Positions 28,301-36,322 of a DNA stretch of 64,000 nucleotides are shown piece by piece. The notes beneath the pieces are model-generated. The model did not search any database. It saw only the letters and a program-made list of their open reading frames with translations, and was not told where the DNA came from. Both the position numbers and the translations under genes were made by a program. The stretch comes from a bacterium (GTDB taxonomy: Bacteria > Vulcanimicrobiota > Vulcanimicrobiia > Vulcanimicrobiales > Vulcanimicrobiaceae). The stretch is taken from the NCBI GenBank assembly GCA_021805775.1, contig JAJZED010000005.1, positions 112,205-176,204 on the forward strand, read 5' to 3'. Position 1 is the first letter of the stretch; the number at the start of each line of letters is the position of its first letter.

Positions 28301-28543
28301 GAGGGCAGCCCGCACGTTCTCGATGCGATAGCCTCGCGGAGCGTCGATCTCGTGATCAACGACGCGAAGGGGGCGCGGGAGGTCTCCGATGCTTACAAGA
28401 TTCGGCGCGGCTCGGTCGAAGCCAGTATCGCGTGTCTGACCAGTCTCGATACCGCCCGAGCCCTAGCGGAGGCCCTCGCAAATTCGGCGGGGCCGCCGCG
28501 CAGTCTCCATCGATATCTGGAGTCGGTGGCGGCGAGGGGGTAG
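25361..28543 (+). CDS. carB: Carbamoyl-phosphate synthase large subunit
   Basis: 1060 aa with two homologous ATP-grasp synthetase halves (about 1-395 and 540-925) separated by an oligomerisation domain and followed by an MGS-like allosteric domain (about 925-1060). Each half begins with a VIGSGPI/VVGSGPIRIGQ phosphate-binding motif and contains an RPAYTLGG or RPSFVLGG loop. The C-terminal domain suggests control by UMP or ornithine. ATG start. Confidence 0.98.
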   Translation: MRRNILVIGSGPIVIGQAAEFDYAGVQACRALREEGHRVVLVNSNPATIMTDPEIADAVYLEPLTIESVSAVIELERPDALLPTLGGQTGLNLAVALDDAGVLKKFGVQLLGTPIATIKLAEDRELFKEKMIEIGEPVARSVVVTEIEQGIVFAAEAGYPLVVRPAYTLGGTGGGIVRNERELRETLASGLAASMIHQALLEVSLLGWKEIEYEVLRDSADDCIIVCNMENFDPVGVHTGDSIVIAPSQTLSDVEYQMLRTSSLNVIRALDVQGGCNIQFALHPTSNEYAIIEVNPRVSRSSALASKATGYPIAKISTRIALGQRLEEIPNPVTGITKAAYEPTLDYVVVKFPRWPFDKFPLADTSLGTQMKSTGEAMGIGRTFAAGLLKAVRGLDIGRESLTGGAMREWSDDQLMAVVANPTHERLFAVAELLRRSTDRSACVERLHAASGIDRFWLDELGDLVALERRLHERGDREDIERAFMNGYSSQGIRTLTGSAERPSAPSASFRMVDTAAAEFPARSPYYYLSRGESDEMRTPPREAVVVVGSGPIRIGQGIEFDYSCVHAAWALREAGLAPVVVNNNPETVSTDFDISDALIFEPPGADEVEAAYRSTGARGVMLAFGGQTAIALAAELTERGVPIVGSNRATLDMAEDREQFDAALARLGVARPEGRAARSFRQARAIARELGFPVLVRPSFVLGGRAMEIVYNEGQLASYVESAPPIAADAPLLVDRYLEGLEVELDAVFDGEDILIPGIFEHIERAGIHSGDSISVYPAPSLDETMERHITDVTLAIARELGVRGSINIQFVIHRGKLYIIEANPRASRTVPIIQKATGINLTAAATRIALGARLADLPYGTGLRPRSPFTVVKVPVFSFAKMRGVETILGPEMKSTGEVLGIDATFAGALRKGFLGAGIALPERGGRILVSIADEEKERAVPIMRRYAELGHRLIATDGTQRVLAAANVACERIGKIAEGSPHVLDAIASRSVDLVINDAKGAREVSDAYKIRRGSVEASIACLTSLDTARALAEALANSAGPPRSLHRYLESVAARG

Positions 28544-29259
28544 CCGAGCGACCGGCGGGTATCGTCGTACTCGGCGGTAACAGCAGCACGCTGGCTTTTA
28601 CCAATAGCCTGCTTCCGGAGGGGCGGACGATCGTCGCTCGCTTGGTCCCGGTCGCGGTGACGCCGATCGACACCGCCGTCGGCGACACTTGGCAGAGTGT
28701 GGGCATCGCTCCCGACGATCTCTTGCACTGGATCGACCGCACGTTCCCGGCCGAAGACGAGAGCGCGTTCGTAGCGCCCTTGCACGACCTCGATCTTCTC
28801 GCGCGTGTCGGTTGGAGTGCCCCGCTTCCGGCGAACCTTCACGAAGCGGAGCTCATCAACCTCGACGATCTGCCGCCCGACGTGGTCGAGGCGATCGAGA
28901 GTGGCCCGGTGCCGATCGTTCCGTGCGCGCTCTGTCGACGTCTCTGCGTACGCGGGGACTTCCGGTGGGGCGACCGCGAGCTTTGCGCGTGGGATTTCCA
29001 CCATCAGGTCTTCGGCCGCCGTGGTCCGTGGCGCAACGGTGCGTATGACGAGCGTCATTACGAGACGCTCCCCCGCTGTGGATTCGTCGCGCCCGCGCTC
29101 CTTGAAGAATTAGGCGTAGAAATTTTGGCGTCGTTCTACGATTGCGCGGAAGATCTCGTGCGGTCGCTCATCGGACAGATTCTCGACTCGGGTCGGGAGC
29201 GCTCGCATATGGCCGTGCGCGTCGATTCCGGCTTCGTTATCTTGCGCGAGCGCGAGTGA
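28540..29259 (+). CDS. Cys-rich protein of unknown function, start unresolved
   Basis: I do not recognise this protein. The coding-looking region begins around the carB stop (AERPAGIVVLGGNSS) and runs to 29259, about 239 aa. No ATG, GTG or TTG lies at the obvious place: the carB stop TAG overlaps a GTA codon. Canonical alternatives are GTG 28432 (112-bp overlap with carB), ATG 28276, or TTG 28642, which would cut off conserved-looking sequence. It contains CALCRRLC and two further Cys residues, which could form a zinc site. Its stop overlaps the PBP2 GTG. Confidence 0.55.
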   Translation, partial: VAERPAGIVVLGGNSSTLAFTNSLLPEGRTIVARLVPVAVTPIDTAVGDTWQSVGIAPDDLLHWIDRTFPAEDESAFVAPLHDLDLLARVGWSAPLPANLHEAELINLDDLPPDVVEAIESGPVPIVPCALCRRLCVRGDFRWGDRELCAWDFHHQVFGRRGPWRNGAYDERHYETLPRCGFVAPALLEELGVEILASFYDCAEDLVRSLIGQILDSGRERSHMAVRVDSGFVILRERE

Positions 29260-30659
29260 ACCAACGCTCGCTTGCGCGTATCTCCGCACTCTTTACGGTG
29301 CTTTTTCTCGTTCTTGCCGCGCGCTTCGCATGGTTGCAACTCGTGGAGGCTCCGCAAATATCGGCGAACCGCTCCAATCCACGCCGTTCCTTCATCGCTC
29401 GCGGTCGCGGGCGCATACTCGCCGCCGATGGAAGCGTTTTGGCTGCAACCGAGGGTTCGCGGCGAATTTACCCGCTGGGGCCCGCGCTCGCGCAGGTCGT
29501 CGGCTACGCCTCACGGCGCTATGGAACTGCCGGATTGGAGCGCGCCTACGACGAACTCCTCGCGGCCCCGACACTCTCGGCGAACCCATTGCAACAAATT
29601 CAATATTTTCTTGCGTCGTTCCAACGTTTTGCGCCACAATCCGGAGACGACTTAATAACGACGATCGAGCCGAAGATCGAGCGGCGATTGGCCGATCTGC
29701 TCTCGCGGCACGCGCGTGCCGCCGGCATCGTACTCGACCCGCGCAGCGGCGCCGTTCTCGCCATTGCGAGCACCCCAAGCTTCGACCCAAATACGATGGG
29801 CACAACTTTTGCAGGTGCGCTGCACGCGAAAGATAGCCCCTTACTCGATCGCGCTCTGGAGGGTCTCTATCCGCCGGGGTCGACGTTCAAAATGCTTACT
29901 GCTTCGGCGGCTATCGATAGCGGGCGCGTCGGCATGCACGATATTTTTCAGGACCCCGGATATTTAATGATCGGGAACGCCCGTCTGCACGACAACGACT
30001 ATGAAGCGACCGGGGCGGGGAACATCGTGAAGGCGTTTGCGCTTTCGAGTAACGTGGACTTCGCGCAGATCGTCCTTCGGACCGGCGCTTCAACCTTCTA
30101 TCGCTACTTACGCCGCTTCGGCGTGGGTGGATCGCTCGACTTCCAATTACCGACGGCACGCGCGTTCGTTCCACCGGAGTCGCACATTTGGGCCGGCGAA
30201 CTCGCGCAAATGGGCTTCGGTCAGGGTGCGCTGCTCGTGACGCCGATGCAAATTGCGACGATCGCGGCGACGATCGCCAACGGCGGCGTTGAAGAGCGGC
30301 CGTTTATCGTGCGTGCGATCGCGCGTCGTGGAAAGATCCTCACGCGCACTCCGGTGGGGCCGCTCGACAGCCCGGTATCGGCGCAGACGGCGGCGAAGGT
30401 TACAAAAATGATGGAGGCCGTCGTCGCCTGGGGAACCGGGACAAGCGCGCAATTGCCGGGGGTTACCGTGGCCGGGAAGACGGGAACCGCTACCAACCCC
30501 CACGGTGCGCCCGATTCTTGGTTCGTTTGTTTCGCTCCGGCGGAGTCGCCGCGCGTCGTGGTTGCGATCGTCGTCGAAAACGCCGGTTATGGAGCTGCCG
30601 TCGCTGCGCCGATCGCCCGCGAGGTCCTCGCGCGTTCGTTGACGGTGATAACGAAATGA
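29256..30659 (+). CDS. Class B penicillin-binding protein (PBP2/PbpA-like transpeptidase)
   Basis: 467 aa. An N-terminal membrane anchor (about 9-28) precedes a short dimerisation region and the transpeptidase domain (about 150-460). Active-site motifs are complete: S209-TF-K212 (SxxK), S264-S-N266 (SxN) and K408-T-G410. It cross-links peptidoglycan in the periplasm. GTG 29256 overlaps the upstream stop (GTGA). The next gene, a PASTA kinase, overlaps by 4 bp, as in actinobacterial pbpA-pknB loci. Confidence 0.93.
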   Translation: MNQRSLARISALFTVLFLVLAARFAWLQLVEAPQISANRSNPRRSFIARGRGRILAADGSVLAATEGSRRIYPLGPALAQVVGYASRRYGTAGLERAYDELLAAPTLSANPLQQIQYFLASFQRFAPQSGDDLITTIEPKIERRLADLLSRHARAAGIVLDPRSGAVLAIASTPSFDPNTMGTTFAGALHAKDSPLLDRALEGLYPPGSTFKMLTASAAIDSGRVGMHDIFQDPGYLMIGNARLHDNDYEATGAGNIVKAFALSSNVDFAQIVLRTGASTFYRYLRRFGVGGSLDFQLPTARAFVPPESHIWAGELAQMGFGQGALLVTPMQIATIAATIANGGVEERPFIVRAIARRGKILTRTPVGPLDSPVSAQTAAKVTKMMEAVVAWGTGTSAQLPGVTVAGKTGTATNPHGAPDSWFVCFAPAESPRVVVAIVVENAGYGAAVAAPIAREVLARSLTVITK

Positions 30660-32710
30660 TCGAACAATCGACGATCGCCGGTCGATATCGGCTTGAGGAG
30701 CGGATCGGCGAGGGCGGGATGGCCGTCGTCTACTCCGGTACCGACACGCTCTTACGCCGACGTGTCGCAATTAAGGTGCTGCGAGAGCAATACGCCGTCG
30801 ATCAAGAGTTCGTGCGCCGCTTCTATCAAGAAGCGGAATCGGTTGGGCGCCTTTCTCACCCCAACGTCGTCAATACCTACGACGTGGGGCACGAAGACGG
30901 TATCTATTACATCGTCATGGAGTTCGTCGACGGTTGTTCGCTCGCCGAGATTATCAACAGCGAAGGGCGGCTTCCCGAGCCGGTGGCAATCGATTATGCC
31001 GCTCAGGTCTGTCAAGGGCTCGCCTACGCGCATCGTCAAGGCCTGCTTCATCGCGATATCAAGCCCGCGAACATTCTCGTCGGGAAGGACGACGTCGTCA
31101 AGCTCTCCGATTTCGGCATCGCGCGAGCCTTCTCGGAGCAAACGATGGCGACCACGCGGCCGGGGCTGGTGATGGGAAGCGTCTACTATCTTTCGCCGGA
31201 GCAGGCACAGAGCCGCGAACTAACGCCGGCCTCGGATCTCTACAGCGTCGGGATCGTCCTCTTTCAAATGTTGCTCGGCGAGCTGCCGTATACTGCCGAT
31301 TCCCCGGTTGCCGTTGCGATCAAACATATCGGCGATCCCGTTCCGGTCATTCCCTCCGAGAGCGGAGTGAGCCCGGCGCTCGCTGCGATCGTGAACAAAT
31401 TGCTGCAAAAAGAGCCCGGCCATCGCTTCCCGGCAGCGAGCGATCTCGCCCGCGCTCTGCGCGAGGCACGCGAGCGTCCCAACGTCGCCGCATTTGCCAC
31501 CAGCGACGACGCACCGGCAACTTTGCGGAGCCCGCTACCACCGCGGCGCTCGCCGTTACCCGATCGACGAAATATCGACGTTCCGCGTAGGAACGCCGCC
31601 GTTCGCGGTAATGCGGCGACGATTTCGCTCTTTATCGTGCTCGCAATCGTCGCCGCAATAGCGGGTTATGCGATCTTTGGGGAGTTTGGCGGAAGCGTCG
31701 GCAGCCGCGTGGCGCTCGCCGATTTCCGCGACATGAGCGTCGCGCAAGCGCAAGCGGCGATCGTCGCCGACGGCCTCCAAGTTCGATTTCTCCAGAGTCC
31801 GAGCAACCGCGTAGCGGCCGACCGGGTGATTCGGCAGAACCCACCGCCGGGTTCGCTGGTGCAGAAGGGCTCGCTCGTCGAACTCATCGTCAGCAACGGC
31901 TTACCGCTCGTCGGCCTTCCCGACGTGCGCGGTTTCCTCGCCGGCGATGCGCAGCGGAGCCTAAACGAGCAGGGATTTCACGTGCGCATCGATCGGCGTT
32001 ACGATGCAGCAGCGAAGGAGAGCGTCATCGCGCAGCAGCCGGCCCCAGGTGCCAAAGCGCGCGCGCACTCTCTCGTGGTACTGATCGTCTCGAACGGACC
32101 TAAACCGATCGATGTGCCGAACCTCGTCGGGCTCGATCTTTCGGCGGCGCAACAGCTGGTTGCGAAATTAGGATTATCGCTCGCCGTTATCCAGCAAAGC
32201 CCGATCCCGGGAGTCGCGGCGGGCACGATAGCATCGCAAGATCTCGTTCCGGGACAATCGATCGCGCAACGTGCGACCTTGCATGTGGTCGTGAGCACGG
32301 GTGCGGGCAATGTGGGGCCGCCGGTTGTCGTTCCGAATCTCGTCGGCATTGGGGCCGATGCCGCCCGAACGCAGTTAGCGCGGCTTGGACTTTTGGTGAC
32401 GCTCTCCTATAGCGTCGATCCCACGGCGAGCGGCACCGTTTTGGCTCAGCAACCGAATGCTTCGAGTTCGATCTCGCCGGGTTCGAGCATCGCGCTTACC
32501 GTCGCCGTTCCCGGCGAAATCCCCGATACCGAAGGGATGACGGTCGAACAAGCGCGCAAGACGCTCGAAGATGCGGGGTATCACATCGGCTCGATTCGTT
32601 ATACGACGACCGAGGGCGCGGACGGCAATGTCGTCCACACCGAGCCGCTCGTGGGTACGACGCTCGCACCGGGTTCGAACGTAACGCTCGTGGTCAACGG
32701 AAAATCATGA
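30656..32710 (+). CDS. PknB-type transmembrane Ser/Thr kinase with five PASTA repeats
   Basis: 684 aa. Kinase domain about 11-275: glycine loop GEGGMAVVY, K40, catalytic D134 in HRDIKPANI, DFG at 152-154, and an activation loop with several Thr. A Pro/Arg-rich juxtamembrane region (about 285-318) leads to a transmembrane helix (about 321-341). Five extracytoplasmic PASTA repeats (about 350-684), which bind muropeptides or lipid II, complete it. Likely couples wall status to intracellular phosphorylation. ATGA overlaps at both ends (PBP2 and ruvC). Confidence 0.96.
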   Translation: MIEQSTIAGRYRLEERIGEGGMAVVYSGTDTLLRRRVAIKVLREQYAVDQEFVRRFYQEAESVGRLSHPNVVNTYDVGHEDGIYYIVMEFVDGCSLAEIINSEGRLPEPVAIDYAAQVCQGLAYAHRQGLLHRDIKPANILVGKDDVVKLSDFGIARAFSEQTMATTRPGLVMGSVYYLSPEQAQSRELTPASDLYSVGIVLFQMLLGELPYTADSPVAVAIKHIGDPVPVIPSESGVSPALAAIVNKLLQKEPGHRFPAASDLARALREARERPNVAAFATSDDAPATLRSPLPPRRSPLPDRRNIDVPRRNAAVRGNAATISLFIVLAIVAAIAGYAIFGEFGGSVGSRVALADFRDMSVAQAQAAIVADGLQVRFLQSPSNRVAADRVIRQNPPPGSLVQKGSLVELIVSNGLPLVGLPDVRGFLAGDAQRSLNEQGFHVRIDRRYDAAAKESVIAQQPAPGAKARAHSLVVLIVSNGPKPIDVPNLVGLDLSAAQQLVAKLGLSLAVIQQSPIPGVAAGTIASQDLVPGQSIAQRATLHVVVSTGAGNVGPPVVVPNLVGIGADAARTQLARLGLLVTLSYSVDPTASGTVLAQQPNASSSISPGSSIALTVAVPGEIPDTEGMTVEQARKTLEDAGYHIGSIRYTTTEGADGNVVHTEPLVGTTLAPGSNVTLVVNGKS

Positions 32711-33207
32711 GAATCCTCGGCATCGACCCCGCGCTTCGCGTCACCGGGTATGGGGCCATTGCGGTCGATGGAGAGCAGGTGACGTTGATCGAGGCGGGCA
32801 CGATCGCGCCCCGCGTACAGGACGCGCTTGAAATTCGGCTCGCGCGTTTGCACGACGGAATCTCCGGGGCGATTCGACAGACCGCACCGACGCATATCGT
32901 GATCGAAGAACTTTATACGACCTACCGCAACCCATCTACGGCTATTCTCATGGGACACGCGCGCGGCGTCCTCTGCTTGGCGGGAGCGCAAGCGGGGATT
33001 CCGGTGGCGACGCTGGGGCACTCGTACGTGAAGCGCGCCTTAGTCGGCTCGGGCAGCGCGCGCAAAGAACAGGTAAACGCTATGGTCGTTCAGCTCCTGC
33101 ATCTGCGGCGGGCTCCCGAACCCAACGACGTCTCCGATGCGCTCGCCCTGGCTCTCGCTTTTGCTCGACGCTCGGCTCGACGCGGGCTGCCATTTCTCGA
33201 GCGTTAG
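32707..33207 (+). CDS. ruvC: Crossover junction endodeoxyribonuclease RuvC
   Basis: 166-aa Holliday-junction resolvase. The first catalytic Asp is in ILGIDPALRVTGYG, the Glu in VIEELYTTYRNPSTA, and the C-terminal acidic pair in NDVSDALALALAFA. It forms ruvC-ruvA-ruvB with the next two genes. ATG overlaps the kinase stop. Confidence 0.97.
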   Translation: MRILGIDPALRVTGYGAIAVDGEQVTLIEAGTIAPRVQDALEIRLARLHDGISGAIRQTAPTHIVIEELYTTYRNPSTAILMGHARGVLCLAGAQAGIPVATLGHSYVKRALVGSGSARKEQVNAMVVQLLHLRRAPEPNDVSDALALALAFARRSARRGLPFLER

Positions 33208-33217
33208 GGGGCGCATC

Positions 33218-33850
33218 ATGTTTTCACGTATTGAAGGGCGTTTGGTAGAGCGCGATGGGGAGCGGATCGTGCTCGATGTCGCCGGTCTCGGTTACGAAAT
33301 TCTCGTCCCGCCTTGCGTTGCCGAGAAATTGCCGACCGAGGCGGGGACTCCGGTACGTCTCGAAATTTATTCCGTGCTATCGCTGGAACAGAAGAGCGGG
33401 CGATTTTCGTACTACGGTTTCTCCAATTCCGTCGAGCGCGCATTTTTTGAAGCGCTCCTCGGCGTGTCGTCGATCGGTCCGCGCTCGGCGATCCGCGCCT
33501 TTTCCGTTCCGATGAATCGGATAGCGGCCGCGATCGAACGGGGCGATCATGTGTTTCTTAAAACGCTGCCGGGAATCGGACAACAAAAGGCGCGCGATAT
33601 CGTTGCGAAATTACAGGGAAAAGTCGCGCGGTTTCTTCTGATTCAAGAAGCACCGGAGACGGGGGCGAAACGGATGCCGGATTTTGCCGACGAAGCGCTT
33701 GCGGTGTTGCTGCAACTTGAATATCGTCGTTCCGAAGCCGAGAAAATGCTACGCGACGTTCTCTCCGCGCGCCCCGAAATTGTGGACGCCGAGCGGCTTC
33801 TTGCGGCGATATACGAACGACGCAGCGCGCCGGGGCTGGAGACGCTATGA
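33218..33850 (+). CDS. ruvA: Holliday junction branch-migration protein RuvA
   Basis: 210 aa. N-terminal OB-like domain (MFSRIEGRLVERDGERIVLDVAGLGYEI at the start), two HhH motifs around GVSSIGPRSAI and TLPGIGQQKARDIV, and a C-terminal RuvB-interacting domain III. The ATG at 33218 is supported by GGGGG 7 bp upstream; the longer frame overlaps ruvC. Overlaps ruvB by 4 bp. Confidence 0.97.
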   Translation: MFSRIEGRLVERDGERIVLDVAGLGYEILVPPCVAEKLPTEAGTPVRLEIYSVLSLEQKSGRFSYYGFSNSVERAFFEALLGVSSIGPRSAIRAFSVPMNRIAAAIERGDHVFLKTLPGIGQQKARDIVAKLQGKVARFLLIQEAPETGAKRMPDFADEALAVLLQLEYRRSEAEKMLRDVLSARPEIVDAERLLAAIYERRSAPGLETL

Positions 33851-34926
33851 GCGAAGATGCGCGAAAGCGCCTTTTTGGCCCTGAGGATATCGAGCCGCTC
33901 GACGAGCAATCGCGCCTACTCGACCCGGTCGCCGCGCTCGAAGACGAGGTTCTTGGTGCCGGTCTGCGCCCGCGCAGATTCGACGAATACGTCGGGCAAG
34001 AACAGGTAGTCGAAAACCTGCGCATCGCCATCGATGCCGCACAGCGCCGCGACGAACCGCTCGAACACGTGCTGTTCTACGGTCCCCCGGGCCTCGGAAA
34101 GACGACGCTGGCGGCACTGATCGCTCGCGAGATGGGGGCGAGCATCCGGCCGACGAGCGGGCCCACGCTCGATAAACCGAAAGATCTCGTCGGTGTCCTC
34201 ACCTCGCTCGAACATGGGGACATACTTTTTATCGACGAGATGCATCGGCTCGGACGAGTCGTAGAAGAGTTTCTCTATCCGGCGATGGAGGATTTCCAGA
34301 TCGATTTTATCGTCGATCGCGGCGCCTATGCGCGGACGTTAAAGCTGCCGCTCAAACGTTTCACGTTGGTCGGTGCGACGACGCGCGCGGGGATGCTCTC
34401 GGCTCCCCTGCGCGACCGTTTCGGTATCGTTCACCATCTCGATTACTATGACGTCGCCGACCTCGAACGGATCGTTGCCCGTTCGGCGGCGATATTAGCG
34501 GTGCCGATCGAACCTGAAGGCTGCGCGGCGATCGCCGCGCGCAGCCGCGGAACGCCGCGCATCGCCAACCGTCTCTTGCGGCGCGTGCGCGATTACGCCC
34601 AGGTACGCGGTGACGGTAGCATTAACGCAAAACTCGCTCTCGAAGCACTCGCGCGCGAAGGGGTCGACGAGCGCGGCCTCGATCGGCTCGATCGCGCCTT
34701 TCTTCGAGCGCTCGTCGAGCAATATCACGGTGGGCCGGCGGGTATAGCTGCGATCGCAGCGACGCTAACGGAGGATGCGGAGACGCTTGAAGACGTCGTC
34801 GAGCCGTTCTTGTTGAAGAGCGGCTATATCGTTCGCACCGCAGCCGGGCGTAAAGCGACGGCGTCGGGACGGGCGGCGATCGGCGCGCCCGCTGCCCCGG
34901 CCTCGCGGGAACAGCGTTTGCTATGA
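33847..34926 (+). CDS. ruvB: Holliday junction branch-migration ATPase RuvB
   Basis: 359-aa AAA+ motor. RPRRFDEYVGQ, Walker A YGPPGLGKTTLA near 78, Walker B ILFIDEMHRL near 125, the arginine-finger region APLRDRFGIV and a winged-helix C-terminus with FLLKSGYIVRTAAGRKAT. ATGA overlaps join it to ruvA and to the SpoIID gene. Confidence 0.98.
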   Translation: MSEDARKRLFGPEDIEPLDEQSRLLDPVAALEDEVLGAGLRPRRFDEYVGQEQVVENLRIAIDAAQRRDEPLEHVLFYGPPGLGKTTLAALIAREMGASIRPTSGPTLDKPKDLVGVLTSLEHGDILFIDEMHRLGRVVEEFLYPAMEDFQIDFIVDRGAYARTLKLPLKRFTLVGATTRAGMLSAPLRDRFGIVHHLDYYDVADLERIVARSAAILAVPIEPEGCAAIAARSRGTPRIANRLLRRVRDYAQVRGDGSINAKLALEALAREGVDERGLDRLDRAFLRALVEQYHGGPAGIAAIAATLTEDAETLEDVVEPFLLKSGYIVRTAAGRKATASGRAAIGAPAAPASREQRLL

Positions 34927-35924
34927 CCCTGCCGCGCCGGGCGTTCATTGGGGGAATCGCCTGCGTGGCGCTGAGCAAGTCGCTCGCCGCGCAAACGCTC
35001 GGCGGTGGCGGGGATCGGTCGCAATCGTTACGCGTGCTGTTAGGGCGCGGTTCGGTCGAGCCGGTCGCCGGAGGTTTCCTTTTCGCCGGTAATCGCTATC
35101 GTGGAAGATACGAAATTCTCGCCGATGGCCGGGTCGTCAACGAAGTCGATTTCGACGACTATCTTGCCAGCGTCGTACCTTCGGAGATGAGCCCTAGCTG
35201 GCCCACTGCCGCCTTGGAGGCACAGGCGATCTGCTCGCGCGGTTTCATTCTCGCACGAAGCAATCCCAATCGCCCCTACGACGTCGTTCCATCGGAGCTC
35301 GCGCAGGTCTATCGCGGTGTCCGGGGCGAGCATCCGGCATCGACTGCGGCGGTCCGCGCAACCTCCGGCTTGGTGTTACGTTACGCGCGCGGTTTCGCGC
35401 AAATTGAATATTCGTCGTGTTGCGGCGGATACAGCGAATCCTCCGCCGATGCGTGGGGCGCAGCGCCGCTACCCTATCTCGTCGCGCACCCGTGCCCGTA
35501 CTGTACGGCCTCTCCGTACTACCGATGGAAGACCGATCTCACCGGCACGCATCTCGCCGCGGTCGCCGAAGGGATCGCGCCGCAGATCGGCGTTCTGCAG
35601 AACGTGGCTTTCATGGATATCGATCGGAGCGGGCGCGCGCGGTCGGCCGAACTCTCAGGTTCGGCGAGCGCGAAGCGCATTTCGGCGACGCGCTTTCGGA
35701 TTGACGTCGGGGCGCGTTTACTGCCGAGCCTTCTCGTGCTCCGTCAGCAGGAGCTCCCCGCCTCGGGTACGCAGGCATTCGCGGGGCTCCATATCGAAGG
35801 AAGAGGCCTGGGGCATGGAGTCGGTCTCTGCCAATGGGGCGCGCGAGGTTACGCGCTCGCCGGAGGCTCTGCGCAAGAGATCTTGAGCTTCTATTTCGTC
35901 GGAACCAGCATCGGACGAATCTGA
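34923..35924 (+). CDS. SpoIID/LytB domain protein, putative lytic transglycosylase
   Basis: 333 aa. Twin-arginine-like or Sec signal at the N-terminus (RRAFIGGIACVALSKSLAAQ), then a SpoIID/LytB domain (about 60-330) with DYLASVVPSEMSPSWPTAALEAQA, SSCCGGYSES and the C-terminal GRGLGHGVGLCQWGARGYA. Family members cleave denuded glycan strands. Here it is probably a division or wall-remodelling enzyme. No sporulation genes are visible in the window. Confidence 0.88.
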   Translation: MTLPRRAFIGGIACVALSKSLAAQTLGGGGDRSQSLRVLLGRGSVEPVAGGFLFAGNRYRGRYEILADGRVVNEVDFDDYLASVVPSEMSPSWPTAALEAQAICSRGFILARSNPNRPYDVVPSELAQVYRGVRGEHPASTAAVRATSGLVLRYARGFAQIEYSSCCGGYSESSADAWGAAPLPYLVAHPCPYCTASPYYRWKTDLTGTHLAAVAEGIAPQIGVLQNVAFMDIDRSGRARSAELSGSASAKRISATRFRIDVGARLLPSLLVLRQQELPASGTQAFAGLHIEGRGLGHGVGLCQWGARGYALAGGSAQEILSFYFVGTSIGRI

Positions 35925-35935
35925 GAACGAGGGTA

Positions 35936-36322
35936 ATGACGGATCGAAAAGACCACGCGGCGGCGACAAGCGCCGACGAGAGCGATTCCGCTAACAAGCG
36001 ATACGGTCTTCGTTTGCGTAAATTTATCGATATCGTCGTCGAAGACCCGTTCTCGGCGATGCTCTTTCGCGGTGCGATCGCCGATATTTCACCGACCGGA
36101 ATGCGCGCGATGGTCGACCAATATCTCCCAGTCGGTTCGAAATACACGATCACGATGAAACGTAGCCCGTTTCTCCGTATGCGCGGGCAGGTACGTTGGA
36201 TCCGTCCATCGGCGAACGAAACCTTTCAGATCGGCGTCCAATTTGTAGAAGTCGCACCGGAGGACGCAAAAAGATTATCGACCTTCATCGAGATCGAACA
36301 ACAGCGATTGACGAACGGCTAA
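35936..36322 (+). CDS. PilZ domain protein, probable c-di-GMP effector
   Basis: 128-aa single-domain protein from the ATG at 35936. The c-di-GMP binding motifs are visible: RxxxR as R-YGL-R near residue 21 and DxSxxG as DISPTG near 46. It may read out c-di-GMP controlled by enzymes such as the GGDEF-EAL protein at 4.7 kb, but the target is unknown. 11 bp after the SpoIID gene. Confidence 0.85.
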   Translation: MTDRKDHAAATSADESDSANKRYGLRLRKFIDIVVEDPFSAMLFRGAIADISPTGMRAMVDQYLPVGSKYTITMKRSPFLRMRGQVRWIRPSANETFQIGVQFVEVAPEDAKRLSTFIEIEQQRLTNG

